Assembly: GCA_965651265.1 (NCBI GenBank)
Contig: CBFGRV010000007.1
Location: forward strand, 29,697-93,696
Source of the DNA: CBFGRV01 sp965651265
Lineage (GTDB): Bacteria; Bacteroidota; Rhodothermia; Rhodothermales; VXPQ01
Direction of reading: 5' to 3'
Length of the DNA: 64,000 nt
Positions 55,246 through 63,698 of this stretch are shown here, piece after piece; position 1 is the first letter of the stretch, and every line of letters begins with the position of its first letter. The notes below the pieces were generated by a model that did not search any database, was not told the DNA's origin, and was given only the letters and a program-made list of their open reading frames with translations. The translations under genes and the position numbers were made by a program.

Positions 55246-57393
55246 ATGTATCGCCTGCTCTCTCTGATTCTGGTCGTCCTTATTCTCGCAATGTCTGCAA
55301 CTCCCAGCGCCGCCCAACGGGCCGAGGACAACATCCTTCCTGCATCACATCCGACGCCACCCGTCGCGAAAGTCGAGCCCGTCGAGCTCACGAATCACGG
55401 CCACACCCGGGTCGATCCGTATTTCTGGCTTCGCGATCGTGAGAATCCTGAGGTCATCGCCTACCTGGAGGCCGAGAATGCCTACACGGACGCGATGATG
55501 GTCAAGACGGGGGCCTTGCAGGATCGAATCTTCGAAGAGATCAAAAGCCGCATCAAGCAGGACGACTCGACCGTCCCATACCAATACGGCGACTACTTCT
55601 ACTACAATCGATACGAGGAAGGGAAGCAGTATCCCATCATCGCGCGCCGAAAGGGATCCCTCGAGGCAAACGAGGAGGTGATGCTCGATGTCAATGAGCT
55701 CGCCGAAGGTAAGATGTTTCTGGATGTCTCGGATGACGTCAGCCCAAAGCATGACATCCTGGCCTACGCGGCCGATTCAGTGGGCCGCCGCATCTACACC
55801 CTATTCTTCAAGGACCTGACGACGGGAAAGCTTCTGGATGATGTGATTCCGGATGTCACCTACAATTTCGAGTGGGCCAACGATGGCCGAACCATTTTTT
55901 ACACGAGGCAAGATCCGACCACGCTTCGCTGGCATCAGATCTGGAGACACGAACTGGGCACCGACCCGTCGGAGGACGTACTCGTCTACGAGGAGCGGGA
56001 CGAAACCTTCCGCACATATGTCTTCGCCACCAAGTCGCGCAAGTACGTCGTGATCGGCTCGAGTCAGACGCTGAGCGACGAGTTCCGGGTTTTGGAGGCA
56101 GACACCCCGACCGGCGAGTTTCGCATCGTTCAGCCAAGGCAGCGGAATCTCGAATACTCCATCGATCACCTCGGCGACCACTTCTACATCCGCACGAATG
56201 CGGACGGCGCGGATAACTTCAAGCTAATGCGCGCGCCCGTAGAATCCCCCGGCATCGAAAACTGGGAGGAAGTGATCGGCCCGCGGGACGACGTTTACCT
56301 CAGCGGCTTCCATCTCTTCGCGGATTACCTGGTGCTCTCCGAGAGGCGAGACGGCCTGACCCACCTGCGCATCAAGCCATGGGATGGTGCGGACGAGCAT
56401 TATCTGGATTTCGGCGAGCCGGCCTATCTCGCCTACATCCAGGTGAATCGTCTGATGGACACGCCCATTCTGCGATACGGATACACGTCGATGACCACAC
56501 CGAATTCGGTGTACGATTACAACATGGCCACGCGCGAGAAGACGCTTCTCAAGCAGGATGAGGTGCCGGGCGGATTCGATCCTGCCGACTACGTGACCGA
56601 GCGGGTGTATGCCCCGGCCCGCGACGGCGCTCGCATTCCGGTCTCGCTCGTCCGCCGAAAGGAGACGCCCGTCGACGGCTCCGCGCCGCTTCTGCTCTAC
56701 GGCTACGGCTCGTACGGCTACAGCCTCGACCCGACCTTCAGCCCCTCCCGCTTGAGCCTGCTCGACCGTGGGTTCGTGTATGCGATCGCCCACATCCGTG
56801 GCGGGCAGGAGCTCGGCCGCGCCTGGTATGAAGACGGCAAGCTCCTGAAGAAGAAAAACACCTTCACGGACTTCATCGATAGCGCGGAATTCCTCATCGA
56901 AGCCGGCTACGCCGATCCAGCCAGGCTTTACGGCATGGGCGGCAGCGCAGGCGGGTTGCTCATCGGCGCCGTGATGAACATGCGGCCCGACCTCTTCCAC
57001 GGGTTGGTGGCGCAGGTCCCGTTCGTGGATGTGGTCACGACCATGCTCGACGACTCCATCCCGCTTACGACCGGCGAATACGACGAGTGGGGCAATCCCA
57101 ACGAGCGGGAGTCCTACGAATACATGCTTTCCTATTCGCCTTACGACAATGTGGAGGCCAAGAATTACCCGAATCTCCTGATAACGACCGGCCTCCACGA
57201 CTCCCAGGTGCAGTTCTGGGAGCCCGCGAAGTGGGTTGCGAAGCTCCGCGCCACGAAGACGGATGACAACGTCCTGCTCCTCAAGACGAACATGGGGGCC
57301 GGGCACGGAGGCGCATCGGGCCGCTACGAGCGCTACCGTGAGATCGCCTTCGAGTACGCGTTCCTGCTGGATCTAGCCGGATTGGCCGGGTAG
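55246..57393 (+). CDS. secreted prolyl oligopeptidase / oligopeptidase B family serine peptidase (S9A)
   Basis: The 715-residue protein has a signal peptide (SLILVVLILAMSATPSAAQ), a seven-bladed propeller region (about residues 80-430) and an alpha/beta hydrolase domain. The catalytic serine is residue 567 in GGSAGG, the aspartate lies in LHDSQVQFWEP, and the histidine in GHGGASG. The DDSIPLTTGEYDEWGNP segment matches oligopeptidase B. It cleaves short peptides, here outside the cytoplasm. ATG 55246 begins the signal peptide; the open frame upstream from 54994 overlaps prfC and is rejected. Confidence 0.93.
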   Translation: MYRLLSLILVVLILAMSATPSAAQRAEDNILPASHPTPPVAKVEPVELTNHGHTRVDPYFWLRDRENPEVIAYLEAENAYTDAMMVKTGALQDRIFEEIKSRIKQDDSTVPYQYGDYFYYNRYEEGKQYPIIARRKGSLEANEEVMLDVNELAEGKMFLDVSDDVSPKHDILAYAADSVGRRIYTLFFKDLTTGKLLDDVIPDVTYNFEWANDGRTIFYTRQDPTTLRWHQIWRHELGTDPSEDVLVYEERDETFRTYVFATKSRKYVVIGSSQTLSDEFRVLEADTPTGEFRIVQPRQRNLEYSIDHLGDHFYIRTNADGADNFKLMRAPVESPGIENWEEVIGPRDDVYLSGFHLFADYLVLSERRDGLTHLRIKPWDGADEHYLDFGEPAYLAYIQVNRLMDTPILRYGYTSMTTPNSVYDYNMATREKTLLKQDEVPGGFDPADYVTERVYAPARDGARIPVSLVRRKETPVDGSAPLLLYGYGSYGYSLDPTFSPSRLSLLDRGFVYAIAHIRGGQELGRAWYEDGKLLKKKNTFTDFIDSAEFLIEAGYADPARLYGMGGSAGGLLIGAVMNMRPDLFHGLVAQVPFVDVVTTMLDDSIPLTTGEYDEWGNPNERESYEYMLSYSPYDNVEAKNYPNLLITTGLHDSQVQFWEPAKWVAKLRATKTDDNVLLLKTNMGAGHGGASGRYERYREIAFEYAFLLDLAGLAG

Positions 57394-57407
57394 CGAGGAA
57401 CGGAACG

Positions 57408-58064
57408 TCACGATCGGCTGCCGCCGGGCGACTGTCCGGTTCGAATGGCCTTGCTCACGGCCTCGCTGCGTGAGTGTACGTGTAGCCGCTCGTAGATCTG
57501 CTTGATGTGATAGGCGACGGTGTTCTCGCTAATGAAGAGAGCGTCGGCGATCTGCTTGTTCGTCTTGCCCGCCACCAGGTGAGTCAACACCTCCTTCTCC
57601 CGCTCGGTAAGGTCATCATGAGAGACCTCGGGCTGGCGGAAGAACTGGACGACTTTTCGTGCAACGCTCGCCGTCATGGGCGCCCCTCCCTGCTTGACTT
57701 CGACGATGGCATCGATAATCTCCCCAGGTGCCAAGTTTTTCAGCAGGTATCCGGATGCTCCCTTGCACAGCGCCTCGAAGATCACGTCGCTCTCGTCGTG
57801 CACGGTCAGCATGAGGACGTTCGCATTGCGATTCCGTCTGCGGACTTGAGGGATGGCATCGATACCCGACATTCCGGGGAGGGAAATATCCATCAGAACG
57901 ACGTCGGCTGTCGCGAGAGCGTCGGCAGCGGCCATCGATTCCACATCCGCAAACGCGCCGGTGCAGCACATTTGAGGCGTGCCATCGATGATCAATTCCA
58001 GTCCGCTCCGAACGCGATCGTCGTCCTCGACAACGATGACCGATATGTAGTCACTTGTCGTCAT
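57408..58064 (-). CDS. NarL/FixJ-type response regulator
   Basis: The 218-residue protein has an N-terminal receiver domain with VVEDDDR, the phosphorylation site D59 in LMDISLPG, and a lysine in YLLKNL. Its C-terminal LuxR helix-turn-helix shows LTEREKEVLTHLVAGKTNKQIADAL and SENTVAYHIKQIYERL. It lies 35 bases after the 7TMR-DISM kinase, its obvious partner, on the same strand. The ATG at 58064 is the start; one at 58148 would add 28 unconserved residues. The stop is 14 bases from the convergent peptidase stop. Confidence 0.94.
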   Translation of the reverse strand: MTTSDYISVIVVEDDDRVRSGLELIIDGTPQMCCTGAFADVESMAAADALATADVVLMDISLPGMSGIDAIPQVRRRNRNANVLMLTVHDESDVIFEALCKGASGYLLKNLAPGEIIDAIVEVKQGGAPMTASVARKVVQFFRQPEVSHDDLTEREKEVLTHLVAGKTNKQIADALFISENTVAYHIKQIYERLHVHSRSEAVSKAIRTGQSPGGSRS

Positions 58065-58099
58065 GAGTCCATTGTAGTCTCGACACCAAGCCGGCGCAC

Positions 58100-59893
58100 C
58101 TACACGTTCTGGTAGTTCCGCACGAGTGGGATCGACAGTTCGTAGCAAGTTGGCCCGCCCGGGCAGGTCTCCAGCCGAAGCTCTGAGTTAATTTCGACGG
58201 CGCGATGGCGAAGATTCTGGAGGCCGTTGTTCTGGTGCACGCGCGCGACATCGAAGCCTTTCCCATCGTCGCTAATTCGCATCCATAGGGTCCGCCGATC
58301 GATGCGGAAGCTAACGGAGATTCTGGAGCATTCGGAATGCCGCACAGCATTGTGGACGATCTCCTTGAAGATCAATAGGAGGTTGTGGCGGATGTGGGGC
58401 ATCAGCCGCTCCGGTTCGTTCAGGACCTCCCCCTGCATGTCGAATGCGATTTGATTCGGCGCCAGTAGTCGGGTCGAAAAATCTTTCATGCGAAGCTCGA
58501 GGGCCGACCAGTCTTCGTCACCGTGGTGGAGTGCCCATACGATGTCCTGCATTTTGCCCGTCAGCTCGCGAGCGTGCTCGCCCATGTCCTCCGCCCACGC
58601 AGCGGCGGTGCCCGAGGACTCCCGTCGAATGAGCTCGCTGTAGAGCGAGATTTGCGTGAGTCCGCTGCCGATCTCATCGTGCAGGTCCGTCGCGATTCGG
58701 TTGCGGAGTGCCTCGCGCTCACGCCGTAACTGGTCGTAGCGATATCCGAGCCCGATCTGAGACAGCAGGACGATGCCTGCAAAGGTGACCGTACGCACGC
58801 TCGACGTCCCTGAAATCGCATCGGGAGGAAACCCGAGGTATCCGAACATGGCGACGGGCAAGCCGACCAGGAGAATGGCCCATCCTATCAAATAGAGAAT
58901 GGCCTGTCGATCTCGATTGACGATGCAGACGACCCCACTGACAAGAAGGAAGGGAGCGAGCAGAAGGACGAAGTAGACCACAGCCTGATTCGTCACGCGT
59001 GGCGGCCCGACGAGGACCACGAGGGCGTAGAGAATACACAGAACAAAGACCGCCGTCAGCGCACGATTCAATCGGGGGGCATACCACCTTGCTTCGAGAA
59101 ACGATTGGGTGAAGAGCACGCCCCAGGCGGCGCAGACCACCGCCATTAGAGAGTTGGACCGATCCATCCACCAGATATTCTCAGGCCACAGGTACTCGAA
59201 TGCGATGCGCTCGACTCCGGCCTGATACAGCGTGAAGCTTCCAACGAAGAATGCGAAGAGAAGGAAACTCTTATCTCGAAGCGCGGCGAAGAGCACGACG
59301 TTGTAGAGCACCATGATTATGAGAATGCCGAAGAAAATGCCGAGGCCGAATTCCTCTCTTCGAGTGGCCTGGGCAAGGGCATTGCTTTCCCAGATCTTGA
59401 GCGGGGCTTTGATGGGACCATTGGAACTCAGCCGCAGGAAGACGTCGTAGCGCGGGGCGTCAGGCAGCGGAAGAAGCAAGCGGCGGTGACGAACGGGGCG
59501 CGAATGGAAGGGCATACCGTCGCCCGATCGCAATACGGGGAAATCCGGGATGCTCGTGTAGAGCTCGATGTGATCCACGCTCTTCTCCGCCACCTCGACG
59601 AGCCAGGTTCTATTCGTAGCCGCTTCCATCCGAAAGCGAATCCAGAATGTGGCGCCGCTATAGCCGAATTTGCGCTCCTTTTCGGAGTAGGTGACGAACC
59701 GGGCCAGGAAGGAATCCTCCTGAACGTCGTCGATTGACCAGATCCCTTCGAGATCGACGAGCACACCGACGCTGTCCACTTTGAAGACGTGGGCGCTGTC
59801 CGTGAGCACAACCTCCGTAGGCGCCGAGGGGCCGTTCCGATCAGGACGGTCCAGGGCTAAGGCATACAGGAGAAGGAGGAGGAGAGTCTCCAC
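58100..59893 (-). CDS. 7TMR-DISM sensor histidine kinase of the HisKA_3 type
   Basis: The 597-residue protein has a signal-like start, an N-terminal extracytoplasmic 7TMR-DISM extracellular domain (about residues 25-180; FATYSEKE-like, ATFWIRFR), seven membrane helices at about 190-385, and a kinase end. The phosphohistidine is H405 in DLHDEIGSGLTQISLYSEL. The ATPase part has the N-box LLLIFKEIVHNAVRHS and the DDGKGFD motif. This class senses an extracellular ligand, often a carbohydrate-related one, and signals through a NarL partner. The response regulator at 57408 follows directly. Confidence 0.93.
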   Translation of the reverse strand: METLLLLLLYALALDRPDRNGPSAPTEVVLTDSAHVFKVDSVGVLVDLEGIWSIDDVQEDSFLARFVTYSEKERKFGYSGATFWIRFRMEAATNRTWLVEVAEKSVDHIELYTSIPDFPVLRSGDGMPFHSRPVRHRRLLLPLPDAPRYDVFLRLSSNGPIKAPLKIWESNALAQATRREEFGLGIFFGILIIMVLYNVVLFAALRDKSFLLFAFFVGSFTLYQAGVERIAFEYLWPENIWWMDRSNSLMAVVCAAWGVLFTQSFLEARWYAPRLNRALTAVFVLCILYALVVLVGPPRVTNQAVVYFVLLLAPFLLVSGVVCIVNRDRQAILYLIGWAILLVGLPVAMFGYLGFPPDAISGTSSVRTVTFAGIVLLSQIGLGYRYDQLRREREALRNRIATDLHDEIGSGLTQISLYSELIRRESSGTAAAWAEDMGEHARELTGKMQDIVWALHHGDEDWSALELRMKDFSTRLLAPNQIAFDMQGEVLNEPERLMPHIRHNLLLIFKEIVHNAVRHSECSRISVSFRIDRRTLWMRISDDGKGFDVARVHQNNGLQNLRHRAVEINSELRLETCPGGPTCYELSIPLVRNYQNV

Positions 59894-60253
59894 TGGCGTC
59901 CTCGGCGGCGCCCGCTCGTGCGCGCCGGAGGGCTGGACGAGGGGGAGGCGAAGGTACTGTCAATGTGAGGGTTTCCAGGGAGCCTGTCAAGCGGGCGAAT
60001 CTCGGTGTGCCGTTTCTCGCGAACTACCCGTTCAGGTAGTTGTGGCCGTAGCACTTCCATGCGAACATGGCCTAGGACTTCTTGTTGGATGCCGGGCTCG
60101 GATACGACTTTGGTCGCTTCGCTCCTGGCCTTCGGCTCGACGTGACTGTTCAAAATATCCTGGATCACAATCACCGCGAGTTCATTGGCGCTCCGAAAAT
60201 GGGGCGACTCGGGCTGGCACGATTGACTTATTCGATTTGAGGATCGCGCGACC
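59894..60253. other. intergenic region of 360 bases holding a receptor remnant
   Basis: The only recognisable content is the decayed TonB-dependent receptor C-terminus at 60076-60240. The rest (59894-60072) shows no gene. It must contain the promoter of the minus-strand kinase and the dipeptidase leader, but I see no clear boxes. Confidence 0.6.
60076..60240 (+). pseudogene. C-terminal remnant of a TonB-dependent receptor
   Basis: Frame 1 between 60076 and 60240 encodes about 54 residues that match the last strands of a TonB-dependent receptor: LDAGLGYDFG, LRLDVTVQNILDHNHREF, IGAPKMGRLGLARLTYSI, then a stop. A TAG stop at 60073 immediately precedes it in frame, and further stops occur at 60037-60039 and 60049-60051. 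No start codon or upstream plug or barrel strands could be followed. The rest of the receptor is lost. It is flanked by the kinase gene at 59893 and the dipeptidase at 60254. Family assignment comes from characteristic barrel-end residues; the truncation is seen directly. Confidence 0.7.
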
Positions 60254-61420
60254 TTGAGGCTGTACGAGTTAGTGTTGATCGCCGCCGGCGTCTTGATCGC
60301 GGCGGCGATCGCCATGCGGGCGTTTATCGTCGGAGCGGCCGACGGACGCTTGAACGGCGTCTCTGTTCGTCCGCCGTATGAAGTCGGCGACCGCGCCCGG
60401 CAGCTGCACAGTCGGCTCCTCGTTGCCGACCTGCACAGCGATTTTCTGCTCTGGCGCCGGGATTTCGCCCGACGCTACGACCGCGGCCACGTCGATCTAC
60501 CCAGGCTTCGGGACGGCAACATCGGTCTGCAGGTGTTTTCGGTCGTCACAAAATCGCCGTGGGGCCAGAATTACGAGAGCAATGCCGCCAGTTCCGATCG
60601 GATCACGCTTATCGCAGTGGCGCAAGCCTGGCCAGTGTCCACCTGGAGCAGCCTGGCCGATCGGGCCCTTTTTCAATCACGCCGCCTGCACCGCTTCGCA
60701 CGCCGAGGCGACCTTTCGATTCTTCACAGCGCTGCCGACCTCGATGCGTTCCTCGAGACGCGCGCCTCCGGGTCCCGGGAGGCGGCCGGACTATTGGCGC
60801 TCGAAGGAATGCACGCACTGGAAGGCCGGATCGATGTTGTGGATACGCTATTTGCAGCCGGATTTCGCATGATGGCTCCGGCGCACATGTTCGACAACGA
60901 CATCGCCGGGTCTGCACATGGAGTGGAACAGCATGGTTTGACGGAGCTCGGCCGCGACGCCATCCGGCGCATGCAGGAGCTGGGCATCATCATCGATCTC
61001 GCGCACGCTTCTGAAGCAACGATACGGGACGTGCTCGAGATCACTCAGGGACCCGTCGTCGTTTCGCACACCGGCGTTCGGGGAACGTGCGAAAGTCCGA
61101 GAAATCTATCCGACGATCAGATCGTGAGCATCGCGGAGCGCGATGGGGTACTAGGAATCGGGTTCTGGGATGGTGCCGTGTGCGGGACGATGGTGAAGGA
61201 CATCGCGCGCGCTATCAGATACACGGCCGACCTCGTCGGCACGAGGCACGTGGCGTTCGGGTCGGACTTCGACGGTACGGTGGCGACCCCTTTCGACGCC
61301 TCCGGAATGCCTCTGCTCACGGAAGCCTTGCTGGAAGTTGGATTCCGCGAGGAGGAAATCGAACAGATCGCGGGCGGGAACGTGGTGCGCCTTCTTCGAG
61401 AGGTCCTTCCTGCCCATTGA
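60254..61420 (+). CDS. membrane dipeptidase (peptidase M19, renal dipeptidase family)
   Basis: The 388-residue protein has an N-terminal hydrophobic anchor or signal (about residues 6-27) and an M19 core. ADLHSDFLLW gives the first zinc His-x-Asp, LEGMHALEG supplies a bridging glutamate, VVSHTGVRG another histidine, and GSDFDGTV the last aspartate. It cleaves dipeptides, possibly with unusual stereochemistry, on the periplasmic side. The start is a TTG at 60254 just after the receptor remnant. No obvious partner peptidase is adjacent apart from the remnant. Confidence 0.92.
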   Translation: MRLYELVLIAAGVLIAAAIAMRAFIVGAADGRLNGVSVRPPYEVGDRARQLHSRLLVADLHSDFLLWRRDFARRYDRGHVDLPRLRDGNIGLQVFSVVTKSPWGQNYESNAASSDRITLIAVAQAWPVSTWSSLADRALFQSRRLHRFARRGDLSILHSAADLDAFLETRASGSREAAGLLALEGMHALEGRIDVVDTLFAAGFRMMAPAHMFDNDIAGSAHGVEQHGLTELGRDAIRRMQELGIIIDLAHASEATIRDVLEITQGPVVVSHTGVRGTCESPRNLSDDQIVSIAERDGVLGIGFWDGAVCGTMVKDIARAIRYTADLVGTRHVAFGSDFDGTVATPFDASGMPLLTEALLEVGFREEEIEQIAGGNVVRLLREVLPAH

Positions 61421-61604
61421 TGCGGGCCTTTTGGCGCCCATTTGCGGCATCAGTTTCGCCTGTCCTCTCTCGAGGGCCCTCATAGCCGCGCAACTTTCCC
61501 CTTAACACAAATTTCGACGTCGTTACTCCGAGAGCACCTTCCTCCCGCATCCGGGACCGCGGGCCTGGTGTTGTCTATCTCTCACTGTGGAGAGGATAAC
61601 GTTC

Positions 61605-61610
61605 AGGAGG
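61605..61610 (+). promoter_or_regulatory. strong ribosome binding site deciding the 61.6 kb gene start
   Basis: AGGAGG eight bases before the ATG at 61619 fixes the start and excludes the earlier in-frame TTG/ATG at 61442. Confidence 0.85.
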
Positions 61611-61618
61611 GATATGCA

Positions 61619-62257
61619 ATGGAACCTACCCAATGGGGCATTTTGATAGGGGCCATCGTCGTAGCGCTCATCGTGGGTGCGGCGATCGGTTGGATGATCA
61701 CGCAGCGCCGCAGCGGCCGGCAGCTTCGCGAACGCTTTGGGCCGGAGTATGACCATGCGGTCGAATCGACCGGCAGCAAGCGCCATGCGGAGGCAGAGCT
61801 GCAGAAGCGGGAAGAGCGCGTGCGGCAATACGACATCCAGCCGCTACCGTCCGATCAGCGAGCCGCGTATGCGGAGTCCTGGCGATTGGTACAGGCTGAT
61901 TTCGTGGATGCACCCGTACGCGCCGTCGCCGAAGCCGACGAGCTCGTGACCGAAGTCATGCGGCGTCGCGGATATCCGATGGGGGACTTCGAACGTCGTG
62001 CCGAGGACCTGTCCGTGGACCATCCTCGCGTGATCGAGAACTATCGGGCCGCGCACGTGCTCGCCCTGCGGAGCGATCGCGGCCAGGCCGATACGGAAGA
62101 TCTTCGGCAGGCCATGGTTCATTACCGCTCCCTGTTCGAGGAACTGCTCGAGGAGCCCCAGGCCGACCTCAATGTGGACGGTCATCGAGATGGTCTCCGA
62201 GAGGCGCAGCGTGGAGGACGGGTTCCCCGGCCTTCGACCGAAAGGCGCGTCGGGTGA
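61619..62257 (+). CDS. membrane-anchored hypothetical protein, paralogue domain of 29914-30492
   Basis: The 212-residue protein has one N-terminal membrane helix (about residues 6-28) followed by a charged coiled linker and a domain of about 115 residues. The domain has W-x2-VQADFVDAP, AVAEADELVTEVM, RRGYPMGDFE, DLSVDHPRVIENYRAAH and TEDLRQAMVHYRSLFEELL. The front and rear parts are also present in the gene at 29914. The family is common in my memory of Bacteroidota, Proteobacteria and Chloroflexi hypothetical proteins and has no assigned role. The tail is charged and low in complexity. It has the strongest Shine-Dalgarno in the window. Confidence 0.8.
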   Translation: MEPTQWGILIGAIVVALIVGAAIGWMITQRRSGRQLRERFGPEYDHAVESTGSKRHAEAELQKREERVRQYDIQPLPSDQRAAYAESWRLVQADFVDAPVRAVAEADELVTEVMRRRGYPMGDFERRAEDLSVDHPRVIENYRAAHVLALRSDRGQADTEDLRQAMVHYRSLFEELLEEPQADLNVDGHRDGLREAQRGGRVPRPSTERRVG

Positions 62258-62273
62258 GCGCTCGTTGCAGAAG

Positions 62274-62349
62274 TGGTGGGCCCGGTAGGATTTGAACCTA
62301 CGACCAACGGATTATGAGTCCGCTGCTCTGACCGCTGAGCTACGGGCCC
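62274..62349 (-). tRNA. tRNA with CAT anticodon (Met or Ile2)
   Basis: The minus strand gives a complete 73-base cloverleaf (62277-62349) with a perfect acceptor stem GGGCCCG/CGGGCCC, D-arm TAGCTCAG, T-arm GGTTCAAATCC, and a discriminator A. A CCA follows directly (62274-62276), so CCA is encoded. The anticodon loop CTCATAA gives CAT. It could be elongator Met or the lysidine-modified Ile2 tRNA; the TTGGTCG variable region resembles Ile2 but cannot prove it. Initiator Met is unlikely because the first base pair is intact. Confidence 0.9.
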
Positions 62350-62467
62350 GGTTGCCATGGGTGCGCGGGAGCGGTGGGCGGTAACACGTCAGGATTGACC
62401 TGATGTTTCGGCCACCGTCCCCTCCATGAATTGATCAAAATCCGGACAAAGCCTGACACAAGAAAGG

Positions 62468-62531
62468 GCGCCCGCCCGATCTCCCGAAGGTACGTTTGAG
62501 GTACCAAACGTGGAGTCGAGCGGGCGCTTTT
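62468..62531 (-). terminator. nested hairpin between the phosphatase gene and tRNA
   Basis: The outer stem GCGCCCGC (62468-62475) pairs with GCGGGCGC (62520-62527), flanked by TTTT on the plus side and a T-rich stretch on the minus side. Inside it, ACGTTTG (62492-62498) pairs with CAAACGT (62505-62511). The composite hairpin can end the minus-strand phosphatase transcript before the tRNA. Confidence 0.7.
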
Positions 62532-62555
62532 CGTTGTGCCGCGTCTTGTGGATGC

Positions 62556-63698
62556 TTATCGCGCTTCGCCGGAGGCGTCGGCGAGGTAGAATCCGCCGGT
62601 GGGCATCGTGCCCGTGCTTAGGTCCTGGGCGACGTTGATCATCGACCCGGGGATCGCGGGCAGGCCGAGGTGCGACAAACTCAGATTCGCGGCATCGCCA
62701 TTCCGGATAGGGGCCTCATCCGCATCATAGGATGGGCGGCTCAGCCCCGGGTGGACGCGGCCGTCAAAGTTGATCGCATACAGCTCGGCCGGAGTCACGC
62801 CGCGACCCCATGTGTAAAACGGGATCGTGTAGTTGGCCGGAAGATCGGCATCCCCGTGACCATGCCAGTTTCCGCCACCGCCATGATCGGCCGTCAGTAC
62901 GATGACCGTGTTGCCGGCGAGCTCCGGACTCGTTTCGACGAGCTCCAGCACTCGGCCCAGAAGCCGATCGACCTTTCGAACGGCCCTCATGTAGGCATTG
63001 GTGCCTCCCAGGTCGAAATCAAAGACGTGCCCCGCATGATCGGGGTCGCGCAGGTGCAAGAAAGCATAGTTCCACGGGTGCTCTGCCATTTCGCGAACGA
63101 ATCGGTCGACCAGATCCTCCGTTTCCTTTTCGTAGACGAAATGATCGATCTTGTCGCGACCGTTGTCGACGCCTATGAGGTCTTCCGCGCCGTTGTGCTC
63201 ATCGTAGCTCCGATCAAAGATCACGAATTTGGACTTGCTCGTGTAAAGAGCCGTGGAAAGCCCATGGTCGTGCACGACGTCGAAGACACTCGGGACATAT
63301 TCGCCCTTGTTTGAATGCAGTGTCCGATAAGGCCCGGGATCGGAATTCGTCGTCCAGTTGTGGCCGTTCGGGCCGAGCACGCCTCGACCCGTTAGCTGGG
63401 TGGTGTGATTGGGCAGCGTGTTACTGTAGTGGAAATCCGTGCGCGCATTATCCGTGTAGGCGCCCTCGTTCCGGAGCCGGTAAAAGTTTGGGAGATCATC
63501 AGGCGACTGCCGGGTGACGGCATCCGACCGTAAGCCATCCACGCTGATATGTATGACGTACTGCGTCGGTGCCACAAAACCTGCCCGCTCATCGCCGTCG
63601 GATCCAATGACGGCAGCAGCCGAGGGCGAGATGAAGAGCGACAACAGGAACAGTGGGATCATGAGCGCAGACAGAAGTGTCATTCTGGGTTGGTACAT
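62556..63698 (-). CDS. secreted alkaline-phosphatase-superfamily enzyme (nucleotide pyrophosphatase-like)
   Basis: The 380-residue protein has a signal peptide (LLSALMIPLFLLSLFISPSAAA) and an alkaline-phosphatase-superfamily core. The first metal aspartate lies in SVDGLRSDAV, the nucleophile threonine in NTLPNHTTQLTG, further ligands in RDPDHAGHVF, and the last in TADHGGGGNWHG. This set is typical of the phosphodiesterase/nucleotide pyrophosphatase group rather than true alkaline phosphatase. It hydrolyses phosphodiesters or phosphonate-type substrates outside the cytoplasm. Several upstream ATGs exist; 63698 directly precedes the hydrophobic signal. It is followed by the nested hairpin terminator. 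Confidence 0.9.
   Translation of the reverse strand: MYQPRMTLLSALMIPLFLLSLFISPSAAAVIGSDGDERAGFVAPTQYVIHISVDGLRSDAVTRQSPDDLPNFYRLRNEGAYTDNARTDFHYSNTLPNHTTQLTGRGVLGPNGHNWTTNSDPGPYRTLHSNKGEYVPSVFDVVHDHGLSTALYTSKSKFVIFDRSYDEHNGAEDLIGVDNGRDKIDHFVYEKETEDLVDRFVREMAEHPWNYAFLHLRDPDHAGHVFDFDLGGTNAYMRAVRKVDRLLGRVLELVETSPELAGNTVIVLTADHGGGGNWHGHGDADLPANYTIPFYTWGRGVTPAELYAINFDGRVHPGLSRPSYDADEAPIRNGDAANLSLSHLGLPAIPGSMINVAQDLSTGTMPTGGFYLADASGEAR

Noticed and set aside
59781..60257. Plus-strand open frame of 158 codons across the intergenic region
   Set aside because: It is in a different frame from the receptor remnant and is composed of arginine-rich, unstructured sequence.
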